A DNA stretch of 16,631 nucleotides from CALGLS01 sp047626155 (GTDB taxonomy: Bacteria; Bacteroidota; Bacteroidia; Chitinophagales; Saprospiraceae). Below, in pieces: positions 1-6,338 of the stretch. The notes beneath the pieces were generated by a model. It was not told where the DNA came from. It did not search any database and was given only the letters and a program-made list of their open reading frames with translations. The DNA lies in contig JBLHRR010000132.1 in the NCBI GenBank assembly GCA_047626155.1, positions 1-16,631 of the forward strand, in the 5' to 3' direction. Each line of letters opens with the position of its first letter. Within the stretch, counting starts at the first letter, position 1. A program made the position numbers and the translations under genes.

Positions 1-1
1 C

Positions 2-988
2 TTAGAACGGTTACCTGATGAAATAGGAGAACTTTCTTCGCTGGAAAAATTATATATCCGAAGTGAAAGTCTTTCTGAATTGCCTGATGTTTTTAGTCAG
101 CTTGATTCGTTGAAAAGTGTAGAGCTAAATAAAATGAGGATTACTGATTTACCAGCAAGTTTTTACCAGCTTAAAAATTTAGAAGAATTAGAACTAGTCT
201 TTTGTCGTTCTTTTGCTGTGCTGTCTGATGATATTTCAAAATTATCGGAACTCAGGATTTTAAGTATTAATGAATCAGTATTAAAAAAATTGCCTGAAGG
301 AATTAGCGCTCTGGAAAATTTAGAAGTGCTGACTGTTACCCCTTCGTATATCTCTCTTGATGTTTTAATTGAATGGAGTAAATTACAAAATTTAGAGAGT
401 ATTTATTTTAAATCAGTAATAAACCCTGAGGCCTTACTAGATTCAATTTGCTCAGCTCGCTTACCAAAGTTGAAATCGATTGGTTTAACTATTCGTACTC
501 CTTTCCCAATTAAAGAGAATTTGAATAATTTAATTGCTCTTGAAAGGATTTCTTTTAGAAATTCAATTCCAATAATAGAAGGGGATTTATTAAATCTTAA
601 TAAATTACACCTATTTGATATAAGGAATGGATTTGAACACTTTTCAACGATAAAGAAGATTGCAAATTTAGAAACTATTGTTTTTGCCAAGTCAACATAT
701 TCTGATGAAGACTTAAGTCACTACATAAAAGATTTAGCAGAAATGCCAAGGTTGAAGTCAATCCATATTGGAAATAATAAATTAAAGGAATTTCCTTCTC
801 AATTATTAACACTTGAGAATTTGACGGATCTTAATGTAATAAACAATGAAATTACAAGTATTCCAAAAGACTGCCAGTTTAAGAAAGGGTTTAGGAAAAT
901 AACATTTGGTGGTGTTCAAAAGAAAAACATTGGTGTAGATGCTTTGAATGAATTGAAAAAGCGAAATCCTCATATTATTATACGGTAA
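2..988 (+). CDS. Leucine-rich-repeat protein, 5'-truncated by window edge
   Basis: The reading frame is open from base 2 to the TAA at 986-988, giving 328 visible residues with no start codon in the window; a TTG at 80 is only an internal codon. The protein is built of leucine-rich repeats of about 23 residues with a plant/bacterial-like pattern (LPxxhxxLxxLxxLxL), for example LPDEIGELSSLEKLYI near the left edge and LPASFYQLKNLEELEL a little further on. The middle repeats are degenerate, and canonical ones return before the end (FPSQLLTLENLTDLNVINN). LRR solenoids are protein-binding scaffolds; no partner or enzymatic domain is visible here, and any such domain would lie upstream. Codon use is more AT-rich than in the pnp and rpoD genes, which fits an accessory gene. 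Function unknown; the LRR assignment is firm. Confidence 0.88.
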   Translation, partial: LERLPDEIGELSSLEKLYIRSESLSELPDVFSQLDSLKSVELNKMRITDLPASFYQLKNLEELELVFCRSFAVLSDDISKLSELRILSINESVLKKLPEGISALENLEVLTVTPSYISLDVLIEWSKLQNLESIYFKSVINPEALLDSICSARLPKLKSIGLTIRTPFPIKENLNNLIALERISFRNSIPIIEGDLLNLNKLHLFDIRNGFEHFSTIKKIANLETIVFAKSTYSDEDLSHYIKDLAEMPRLKSIHIGNNKLKEFPSQLLTLENLTDLNVINNEITSIPKDCQFKKGFRKITFGGVQKKNIGVDALNELKKRNPHIIIR

Positions 989-1128
989 GTTTAGTTCCCA
1001 TCGGACGACTCGGTGAAAATGCAAACTCTTTACCGAGCGAACGTAGGGCATAGGTTGTGCCTAGCGTTTGGAGACAAATTTTTTGGTTAAAAGATAAATC
1101 ATTTTTTGCGCGATTAAAGCTCCTGCAT
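989..1128. other. Short convergent intergenic region with two small hairpins
   Basis: This lies between the 3' ends of the LRR gene (+) and the phosphodiesterase gene (-). It contains CTCGGT (1009-1014) pairing with ACCGAG (1032-1037), and TAGG (1051-1054) pairing with CCTA (1060-1063), followed by a T-rich stretch at 1078-1085. These may act as a weak terminator, but neither is a textbook one. Confidence 0.3.
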
Positions 1129-1209
1129 TTAGATCCCAGTCAAAAACCGCTGCAACCGATCCAACTGATTCGTATTAATAACATCAACCCCCTGCTCCAA
1201 TAAAACAGA
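1129..1209 (-). pseudogene. C-terminal remnant of the phosphodiesterase gene, beyond an in-frame TGA
   Basis: Reading straight on in the same frame after the TGA at 1212-1210 gives SVLLEQGVDVINTN and then QLDRLQRFLTGI before a TAA at 1131-1129. The 'GVDxINTxxLxxLxxFL' ending is what GDPD/PI-PLC-like proteins of this type carry at their C-terminus. This is therefore the gene's own tail, cut off by one stop codon. The family usually has a Trp at or near the stop position, so TGG to TGA is the simplest explanation. A sequencing error is possible. Loss of about 27 residues would remove the last strand and helix of the barrel. Confidence 0.7.
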
Positions 1210-1932
1210 TCAAATTTTTTTCGACTCCGGACTATTCCACAAGCGAAGCATTTTGCCTTTCCCTTGTGTCCTTAAAATCAAATCCTGAAGCTGCTGAATT
1301 TCTTGATCATTAATGTGCTTACGATATTTGGAAAACCACCCAAACAGTTTAGTATAACTTGCACTAACCAAAGGCATCAAAGTAGTAGAATATCCTTGTT
1401 CCAGATCTTCTACTCTACCATCCACACAAGCCAATCGAAAAGGGGAGGAGTTCAATAATTCCAATGATCGATTCCCCGTGATCATAATGCTGACTGCATT
1501 TCGGTGCACTTGTTCATTTTTATAAGTCGTCAGCATTTCCACATAAGGTTTCAATTCCTTTTCTAATACTTCATAGGTACGAACCGGATCTGTTTTGACA
1601 TCGATCAATAAATGAAGCGTTTGTTGATCGATGTCACTAGGAAAAATGAAACCACCTCTCTGCTGAAAGATATCGAAAAGCGGTTTTAGGTATAATTGAT
1701 CTAACGTGCGTTTTTTGTTAGGGAAGAATGGCCTCCGATGGTAGGCATACAATTTCCCTTTGATCAAATGTACATCCGCTTCTATAAAAGTATAGCCATG
1801 ATGCAAAGCTTTCATCAAAGGAAACTGTTGCAGAGAATCATTGTGGGCGTGAGCATTAAGTAATAAAGTTACCTCGGGAGAAGGCAGCTTCGAGTAATCT
1901 ATCATATTAAAGTGAGGTCTAAACCAATTCAT
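1210..1932 (-). CDS. Glycerophosphodiesterase / PI-PLC-like hydrolase, C-terminally truncated by a premature stop
   Basis: This is a 240-residue protein of the PI-PLC/GDPD TIM-barrel superfamily, closest in appearance to the AIM6-like uncharacterised branch. Visible landmarks are NAHAHND (residues ~26-32) with the first active-site His, then FIEADVHLIKGKLYAYHRRP (~50-69) carrying the acidic metal ligands (E-D-V) and the second His, and LLIDVKTD (~108-115), a barrel strand with Asp/Lys. By family analogy it would hydrolyse a phosphodiester of a glycerol or inositol phospholipid head group; the substrate cannot be read from the sequence. The start ATG at 1932-1930 follows an in-frame TAA two codons upstream, and no signal peptide is present. 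The frame ends at a TGA (1212-1210), but homologous sequence continues beyond it, so the product probably lacks its C-terminal ~27 residues. A small signal-peptide ORF lies 41 bp upstream on the same strand. Confidence 0.75.
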   Translation of the reverse strand: MNWFRPHFNMIDYSKLPSPEVTLLLNAHAHNDSLQQFPLMKALHHGYTFIEADVHLIKGKLYAYHRRPFFPNKKRTLDQLYLKPLFDIFQQRGGFIFPSDIDQQTLHLLIDVKTDPVRTYEVLEKELKPYVEMLTTYKNEQVHRNAVSIMITGNRSLELLNSSPFRLACVDGRVEDLEQGYSTTLMPLVSASYTKLFGWFSKYRKHINDQEIQQLQDLILRTQGKGKMLRLWNSPESKKI

Positions 1933-1973
1933 TGTTTATAATTATTTCTTTCAATTTTTTTACCAACAAACTC

Positions 1974-2171
1974 CTAAGCCTGTGTGAAGCCCAAGTCGAT
2001 ATCCTCTGCTAGCAGATGATCCAGAAGAAAATGACTTGCATATTGATAAATTTGAACATCAAGGCGGTTTTTGTACAATGGGACTTGACTGAAGCCAAAA
2101 TTGATAAAAAGCAAGAGGAAAAAGCTCATAAGTAAAAGACATCGTATGCTTGAGGGAGATATATTATTCAT
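1974..2171 (-). CDS. Small putative secreted protein, 65 aa
   Basis: The ORF encodes a clear Sec signal peptide: N-terminal NNISPSSIRC, the hydrophobic run LLLMSFFLLLFINFGF, and an FSQ|V cleavage site of the kind common in Bacteroidota. The mature part is about 36 residues (VPLYKNRLDVQIYQYAS onward) and ends LGFTQA. I do not recognise the mature peptide. It lies 41 bp upstream of the phosphodiesterase gene on the same strand, so the two are probably co-transcribed, divergently from rpsO. It could be a genuine small exported protein or the 5' remnant of a larger broken gene; the truncated downstream gene makes the second option plausible. The signal peptide argues that it is, or was, translated. 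Confidence 0.5.
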   Translation of the reverse strand: MNNISPSSIRCLLLMSFFLLLFINFGFSQVPLYKNRLDVQIYQYASHFLLDHLLAEDIDLGFTQA

Positions 2172-2314
2172 CGCTATTAATTATTGTGGGTCTTTGGAGA
2201 TAAAGGCGAGCTGTAATTATTATGTAAGTTGTTGATTACTAATTGTTTAATTGGCATTGCTTCATTAAAGCGCAATTCACAAACCATTATCCATATTTTA
2301 ATACAAAAAATACT

Positions 2315-2322
2315 TACCTTTG
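2315..2322 (+). promoter_or_regulatory. Putative -7 box of the rpsO promoter
   Basis: TACCTTTG is an exact match to the Bacteroidota -7 consensus TAnnTTTG. It sits 50 bp before the rpsO start, giving a leader of roughly 45 nt. A T-rich stretch about 15-20 bp upstream (ATTTTA) could serve as a poor -33 element. The leader holds a small dyad (CTAT...ATAG); S15 represses its own mRNA in other bacteria, but nothing here proves that. Confidence 0.65.
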
Positions 2323-2371
2323 CACCCGCTATAACTGATCATAGCATCACTAATGGTAAAAATTATATAAA

Positions 2372-2656
2372 ATGGCAATTTACTTAACAAAAGAAAAAAC
2401 AGACGCGATCTTTGCTGAATACGGCGGATCTGCATCTAACACCGGCTCTACTGAGGGCCAAATCGCATTGTTCACTTTCAGAATCAAGGAATTATCCCAA
2501 CATCTGCAAAGAAACAAAAAAGACCACTCATGTCGACGTACCTTGTTGACACTCGTTGGTAAGAGAAAAAGATTATTGTTCTATCTCGCAAAGAAAGACA
2601 TTATGAAGTACAGAGCGTTAATCGAGAAACTCGAAATCCGTAACGTACGTAAGTAA
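2372..2656 (+). CDS. rpsO: 30S ribosomal protein S15
   Basis: The 94-residue product matches bacterial S15 (usually 88-90 aa) along its whole length. It binds the central domain of 16S rRNA early in assembly of the 30S platform. Diagnostic segments are NTGSTEGQIALFTFRIKEL (~22-40; the Bacteroidota form of the TGSxExQ loop), LQRNKKDHSCRRTLLTLVGK (~45-64, with the rRNA-contacting KKDHxxRR), and the C-terminal RALIEKLEIR. The ATG at 2372 gives the normal N-terminus and no ribosome-binding site is needed in this phylum. A TAnnTTTG promoter box lies 50 bp upstream and a strong terminator begins 9 bp after the stop. pnp follows on the same strand, the conserved rpsO-pnp order, but here separated by ~650 bp. 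Confidence 0.98.
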   Translation: MAIYLTKEKTDAIFAEYGGSASNTGSTEGQIALFTFRIKELSQHLQRNKKDHSCRRTLLTLVGKRKRLLFYLAKKDIMKYRALIEKLEIRNVRK

Positions 2657-2665
2657 TACACAAAG

Positions 2666-2708
2666 AGGCAGTATCCATTCACATTGTTGAAAACGGATAC
2701 TGCCTTTT
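2666..2708 (+). terminator. Intrinsic terminator of rpsO
   Basis: An 11-bp perfect stem, AGGCAGTATCC (2666-2676) with GGATACTGCCT (2695-2705), is closed by an 18-nt loop and followed by TTTT. The loop is longer than usual. It begins 9 bp after the rpsO stop. Confidence 0.85.
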
Positions 2709-2735
2709 GTCGTATTGTAACAATGAAAAATTAAC

Positions 2736-2820
2736 TTAGACCACTGCAATCATTTAGTTAAAGCAAAACGACCAATAGGAAGAGTGCTTTAGCTAAATGA
2801 TTGAGTGTATAGTGGTCTAA
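2736..2820. repeat. Large inverted repeat (foldback) downstream of rpsO
   Basis: The outer arms TTAGACCACT (2736-2745) and AGTGGTCTAA (2811-2820) pair perfectly. The inner arms around CAATCATTTAG/AAAGCA (2747-2765) and TGCTTTAGCTAAATGATTG (2785-2803) pair with one wobble. There is a 19-nt loop, and one side carries a few extra bases. It lies 27 bp beyond the rpsO terminator, codes for nothing, and has no T-run, so it is not an ordinary terminator. It shares words (TGCTTTAGCTA, AAATGATT-GAGTG) with the foldback at 5631-5792. Confidence 0.75.
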
Positions 2821-3176
2821 ATTATTTTTCCTGTATTGATACTTGTTATTAGTTATTTAGTACTTATGTAGTGCAGGCTGACGATAATAGAATTTTGCCT
2901 TCACTGCCCCCGTTCTAACATTGAATTTTAAATTCAATACAACTGTTCAATAATTAACTCCTAGTTTTTCAGCTTTCCTCTAGGTACTCCAGTGGGAAGT
3001 TAATAGTTAAGGTTAACAGTTGAAAGTTAGACAAGTGAAAGGTTTAGCAAAATTTCTGACTGTGCAAACCCATCTGTTTTTGAGTTAGCTTTCAATCACC
3101 AATTAAGCCCACCTTTTACCGGCAATCTATCTGATTGTCCCAACACGTTAAATCGAGATTATATCATATTTAGAGT
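2821..3176. other. Non-coding stretch upstream of the pnp leader hairpin
   Basis: No convincing ORF is visible on either strand. The only clear structure is a perfect palindrome at 2920-2938 (ATTGAATTT-T-AAATTCAAT). No exact TAnnTTTG box is seen, so the pnp start of transcription is not located. The length between the rpsO terminator and pnp implies that pnp has its own promoter here. Confidence 0.5.
2920..2938. repeat. Perfect 9-bp palindrome (operator-like)
   Basis: ATTGAATTT at 2920-2928 and AAATTCAAT at 2930-2938 are exact reverse complements around one central T. It could be a binding site for a dimeric regulator or simply AT-rich dyad. A similar palindrome with reversed half-sites occurs at 10969-10987. 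Confidence 0.4.
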
Positions 3177-3272
3177 CTGTGGATTCTGAAAAAGACTTTC
3201 TGCAAGGAAGAATGAGATTGGACAAAAAGCTTGTTCGATACTTCCCCCAAACATAAAGTCTTTTCCACGCAG
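3177..3272 (+). promoter_or_regulatory. Hairpin in the pnp leader
   Basis: GAAAAAGACTTT (3188-3199) pairs with AAAGTCTTTTC (3255-3265). The flanking CTGTGGA (3177-3183) and TCCACGCAG (3264-3272) extend the stem with small bulges. The structure ends 31 nt before the pnp ATG. In Escherichia coli a long stem in the pnp leader is cleaved by RNase III, and PNPase then represses its own synthesis. The position here suggests a comparable role, but this is inference. Confidence 0.5.
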
Positions 3273-3303
3273 GCTCGCCTTAACTTTTTAAACTTTTAGT
3301 GAA

Positions 3304-5454
3304 ATGGCACAAACACCAATTTCCACTTCGTTCAACTTACCGGATGGCCGGGAAGTAACGATTGAGACGGGCAAACTTGCGACACAAGCGCACGGTTCCG
3401 TTGTAGTTCGCATGGGTAACACCATGTTATTCTGCTCTGTGGTTTCTAACCACGAAGCAAGAGAAGGTCAAGCTTTCTTTCCTCTATCTGTAGATTATCA
3501 GGAGAAATTCGCAGCAGCGGGTCGTATCCCTGGTAACTTCTTCCGTAGAGAAGCAAGGTTGTCTGACTACGAAATCTTGATCTGCCGATTGGTAGACCGA
3601 GCGCTTCGTCCTTTGTTTCCTGATGGTTACATGAACGAAACGCAGGTTCTCATCAACCTGATCTCTTCTGACCCTGATGCTCAGCCAGATGCACTTGCGG
3701 CCTTAGCTGCTTCTGCTGCCTTGGCCGTTTCTGATATTCCTTTCGCAGGACCTTTATCAGAATGTAGAGTAGCACGTATCAATGGCGAATTCGTCATCAA
3801 CCCGGATCGTTCTGCAATGGCAGATTCTGATATGGAACTTATGGTTGCTGCTACGATTGACAACGTGATGATGGTAGAAGGAGAAGCAAAAGAATGTTCT
3901 GAACAGGATGTTGTTGAAGCGATCAAGATTGCACACGAAGCCATTAAGGTTCAGTGTCAAGCACAATTGGATTTAGCAAATAAAGTAGGAGAGAAAGCGA
4001 CTGTAAAGAGAGTGTTAGAACCTCATGCTGAAGATGAAGAAATCAAAGCAATGGTAGAAGCCAAAGCTAAAGATGGCATCTACGCTGTTTGTAAAGGTTT
4101 CCACGATAAGCAAGGTCGTAAAGATGGATATAAAGCAGTAAAGGTAAAGTTGAAAGCGGATATAGAAGAAGCCTTAGGTGCTGAAGCTTACGCTGAAAGA
4201 AAACACTTTATCAATAAGTACTTATATAAATTGCAGAAGGAAGTGATCCGTGAAATGGTATTAGCGGAAGGTGTACGTTTGGACGGACGTCCTACCGACA
4301 AGGTAAGAAGCATCTGGACAGAGGTAGATTACCTACCAACTACTCACGGTTCTGCGATTTTCACCAGAGGAGAAACGCAGTCATTGACTTCATTGACAAT
4401 GGGTACTAAGTTGGATCAGCAGATGGTTGATACGGCATTGGTACACGGTTTCGAAAACTTCATTCTACACTACAACTTCCCAGCTTACTCAGTAGGGGAG
4501 GTGAAGATGATGCGTGGTCCTGGACGACGTGAGGTTGGACACGCCAACTTAGCAGCTCGTGCTCTAAGACAAGTATTACCAGAAGATAATTTATATACGC
4601 TTCGTTTGGTTTCTGATATTATGGAATCAAATGGTTCTTCATCTATGGCAACGGTTTGTGCCGGTTCTATGGCATTGATGGATGCAGGGGTGAAAATAAA
4701 AGCACCGGTTGCAGGTATTGCAATGGGAATGATTTCTGACGGAGATCGTTTCGCGATTCTTTCTGACATTCTTGGAGATGAGGATGCTGTTGGAGATATG
4801 GATTTCAAATTGACAGGAACGGCCAAAGGAATTACCGCTTGTCAGATGGATATCAAGATCGAAGGATTGCCTTACGAAATGTTGGAAAAAGCATTGATGC
4901 AGGCGAAAGAAGGACGTAACCACATCCTTGGAGAAATGGCTAAAACCATCTCTGTACCTCGTGAAGATTTCAAAGCACACGCTCCACGTATCGTTGAGTT
5001 GATCATTGATAAGAGTTACATCGGTGCCGTTATCGGACCTGGTGGAAGTATCATCAAGGAACTTCAAGCGACTACTGATACTATCATTAATATCAAGGAG
5101 GAAGGCGACAAAGGTGTTGTCAACATTTCTTCTCCAAACAAAGCATCTATTGATGCGGCGCTTGCGCAAATCAAAGCCATCACCTTTACCCCTGAGGTAG
5201 GAGATGAATTCGATGCAAAAGTTGCTTCTGTAATGCCTTATGGTGTATTCGTTGATTTCGCTGGAAAGAGTGGCTTAGTTCACGTTTCTGAGTTGGATCA
5301 CGTACGCATCGATAGAGTAGAAGATGTCTTGAAAGTAGGCGATGCCATCAAGGTAAAGCTGATCGGAATTGACGAAAAGACAGGAAAGCTGCGTTTATCT
5401 CGTAAAGCTTTGTTGCCACGACCAGAGCGAGAGAACTCCCCACGACGTGATTAA
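3304..5454 (+). CDS. pnp: Polynucleotide phosphorylase (polyribonucleotide nucleotidyltransferase)
   Basis: The 716-residue protein (family ~700-720) is a complete PNPase, the trimeric 3'-to-5' exoribonuclease that releases nucleoside diphosphates using phosphate and acts in RNA decay in the cytoplasm. In order it has RNase PH domain 1 (~10-145, with GRIPGNFFRREARLSDYE), the helical PNPase domain (~240-320), and RNase PH domain 2 (~325-550). A KH domain follows, with its GPGG loop at 578-581, and then an S1 domain (~633-703). Active-site features in PH2 are the phosphate-binding SNGSSSM (serines 445-447) and ILGDEDAVGDMDFK, with metal-binding aspartates 492 and 498. The arginine-rich tail PRPERENSPRRD is short. 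Nothing is missing. The ATG at 3304 gives the usual N-terminus. It has a long leader with a hairpin and its own terminator. Confidence 0.98.
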   Translation: MAQTPISTSFNLPDGREVTIETGKLATQAHGSVVVRMGNTMLFCSVVSNHEAREGQAFFPLSVDYQEKFAAAGRIPGNFFRREARLSDYEILICRLVDRALRPLFPDGYMNETQVLINLISSDPDAQPDALAALAASAALAVSDIPFAGPLSECRVARINGEFVINPDRSAMADSDMELMVAATIDNVMMVEGEAKECSEQDVVEAIKIAHEAIKVQCQAQLDLANKVGEKATVKRVLEPHAEDEEIKAMVEAKAKDGIYAVCKGFHDKQGRKDGYKAVKVKLKADIEEALGAEAYAERKHFINKYLYKLQKEVIREMVLAEGVRLDGRPTDKVRSIWTEVDYLPTTHGSAIFTRGETQSLTSLTMGTKLDQQMVDTALVHGFENFILHYNFPAYSVGEVKMMRGPGRREVGHANLAARALRQVLPEDNLYTLRLVSDIMESNGSSSMATVCAGSMALMDAGVKIKAPVAGIAMGMISDGDRFAILSDILGDEDAVGDMDFKLTGTAKGITACQMDIKIEGLPYEMLEKALMQAKEGRNHILGEMAKTISVPREDFKAHAPRIVELIIDKSYIGAVIGPGGSIIKELQATTDTIINIKEEGDKGVVNISSPNKASIDAALAQIKAITFTPEVGDEFDAKVASVMPYGVFVDFAGKSGLVHVSELDHVRIDRVEDVLKVGDAIKVKLIGIDEKTGKLRLSRKALLPRPERENSPRRD

Positions 5455-5486
5455 TACATTGTTCTTGTAACAATAGAATACAAATA

Positions 5487-5526
5487 ATAAAAATGGCTCG
5501 GAAGGTAACTTCCGGGCCATTTTTTT
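5487..5526 (+). terminator. Intrinsic terminator of pnp
   Basis: TGGCTCGGAA (5494-5503) pairs with TTCCGGGCCA (5510-5519) with one G-T wobble and a 6-nt loop, preceded by A-rich DNA and followed by seven T. The A/T flanks could let it work in both directions. Confidence 0.9.
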
Positions 5527-5584
5527 ATTTTAGAAATGTAATATATTCGCTCTAAGTAAATCCATTTGGTCAAATGAATTAATC

Positions 5585-5604
5585 TTACCGCAAAGGTGCA
5601 AAGC
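5585..5604 (+). repeat. Dispersed intergenic repeat, copy 1
   Basis: TTACCGCAAAGGTGCAAAGC differs by one base from the first 19 bases of the copy at 9911. The third copy is on the minus strand at 16240-16214. It marks the start of the region that holds the 5631-5792 foldback. Confidence 0.55.
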
Positions 5605-5630
5605 TAATTTACTGGCTATCACCAAATGAA

Positions 5631-5792
5631 ATCATTTGAGTGCGTGACGAATTCCCTGCTTTTGGCAGTTAGCAGTTGGCTTCCCTCGAACGCGCCTTTT
5701 AACGCGTCTGAGCGAAGCTAACTGCCAGTAGCTAAAGCAAAAGGCCAAAACTTGGATTCCGGAAATATGTCACCCACTCAAATCATTTAGTA
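5631..5792. repeat. Long imperfect foldback element between pnp and rpoD
   Basis: The outer arms ATCATTTGAGTGCGTGAC (5631-5648) and GTCACCCACTCAAATCAT (5770-5787) pair with one mismatch. The inner arms TGGCAGTTAGC (5663-5673) and GCTAACTGCCA (5717-5727) pair perfectly, and CGCG/CGCG around CCTTTTAA (5691-5706) makes the apex. About 25 extra bases sit in the right half. It codes for nothing. Its layout resembles a small non-autonomous repeat (MITE- or REP-like) rather than a terminator. Confidence 0.6.
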
Positions 5793-6138
5793 CCAAAATT
5801 GCACGAGTACTCGATGTCGTTGGACGAAGAAAGGTTATGAAGTTTAGCCCCCTCTCACCAAATTCCCCCCCCCTACATACATCCCAAATAAAAGGCAACA
5901 CTGACTAAAAATCAAAAAAAGTAAACAGTAGATACTGCTCATCATATTTTAAGCTTTCGAAATAATTATGAATTTTATTTAATTATAACCAAAGTATATT
6001 TTGTTTAACAGGTGTAAAGTCAGCTTTAACACATGTCATTTAAAAATAATTCCATTTCCAGAAACTTTTTTGGAGCAATGCTTGTAATTAAGGTAGATGT
6101 ACGCGTTTAAGGGTTTTTAACAAAAAAGTCAAGTTTTA
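5793..6138. other. AT-rich non-coding DNA with a C9 tract
   Basis: No ORF of note is visible on either strand. The stretch contains an uninterrupted run of nine C at 5865-5873, unusual in such AT-rich DNA, and a weak dyad at ~6012-6031. The region leads into the rpoD promoter. Confidence 0.5.
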
Positions 6139-6170
6139 TTGTAAATAAATAACAACTTTTTTTAGTTTAA
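6139..6170 (+). promoter_or_regulatory. Candidate rpoD promoter
   Basis: TTG at 6139-6141 and TAGTTTAA at 6163-6170 are separated by about 21 bp. They roughly fit the Bacteroidota -33 (TTG/TTTG) and -7 (TAnnTTTG) elements. The second box is an imperfect match. If used, it gives an rpoD leader of about 160 nt. Confidence 0.35.
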
Positions 6171-6194
6171 AGCGTATTATATATCAAGTGTTTA

Positions 6195-6283
6195 CTTCTT
6201 TTGAGTAGAACCATATGACCAAAACCGCTGAAGCCAACCTTTCATAGGGGAATCTCTACTCAGCTTTGTCATATCAAAAGAAG
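6195..6283 (+). promoter_or_regulatory. Structured rpoD leader with alternative pairings and a 10-codon uORF
   Basis: CTTCTTTTGA (6195-6204) pairs with TCAAAAGAAG (6274-6283), ATATGAC (6213-6219) with GTCATAT (6268-6274), and GCTGA (6227-6231) with TCAGC (6260-6264). A competing stem, GAGTAGA (6203-6209) with TCTACTC (6255-6261), overlaps these arms, so the two folds exclude each other in part. Inside lies ATG...TAG at 6215-6247 encoding MTKTAEANLS. The element ends 55 nt before the rpoD start. It does not match a riboswitch class I know. Confidence 0.45.
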
Positions 6284-6338
6284 TTTGTTTCCCTCGAGCA
6301 CAACTACACAACAACTTTCTAAATTATAAGGTCGGAAC

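Noticed and set aside
80..82. TTG as the start codon of the LRR gene
   Set aside because: The frame is open to the left edge and the residues before it (LERLPDEIGELSS) are a normal LRR unit, so the gene begins outside the window.
1210..1212. TGA read as tryptophan or selenocysteine throughout the organism
   Set aside because: TGA ends the protease gene at 9896-9898 right after its T9SS domain, and Trp is encoded by TGG elsewhere. No selenocysteine insertion structure was evident.
4639..5169. Long minus-strand frame inside pnp (176 codons)
   Set aside because: It lies wholly opposite the catalytic and KH parts of a complete pnp gene and its translation resembles no protein family.
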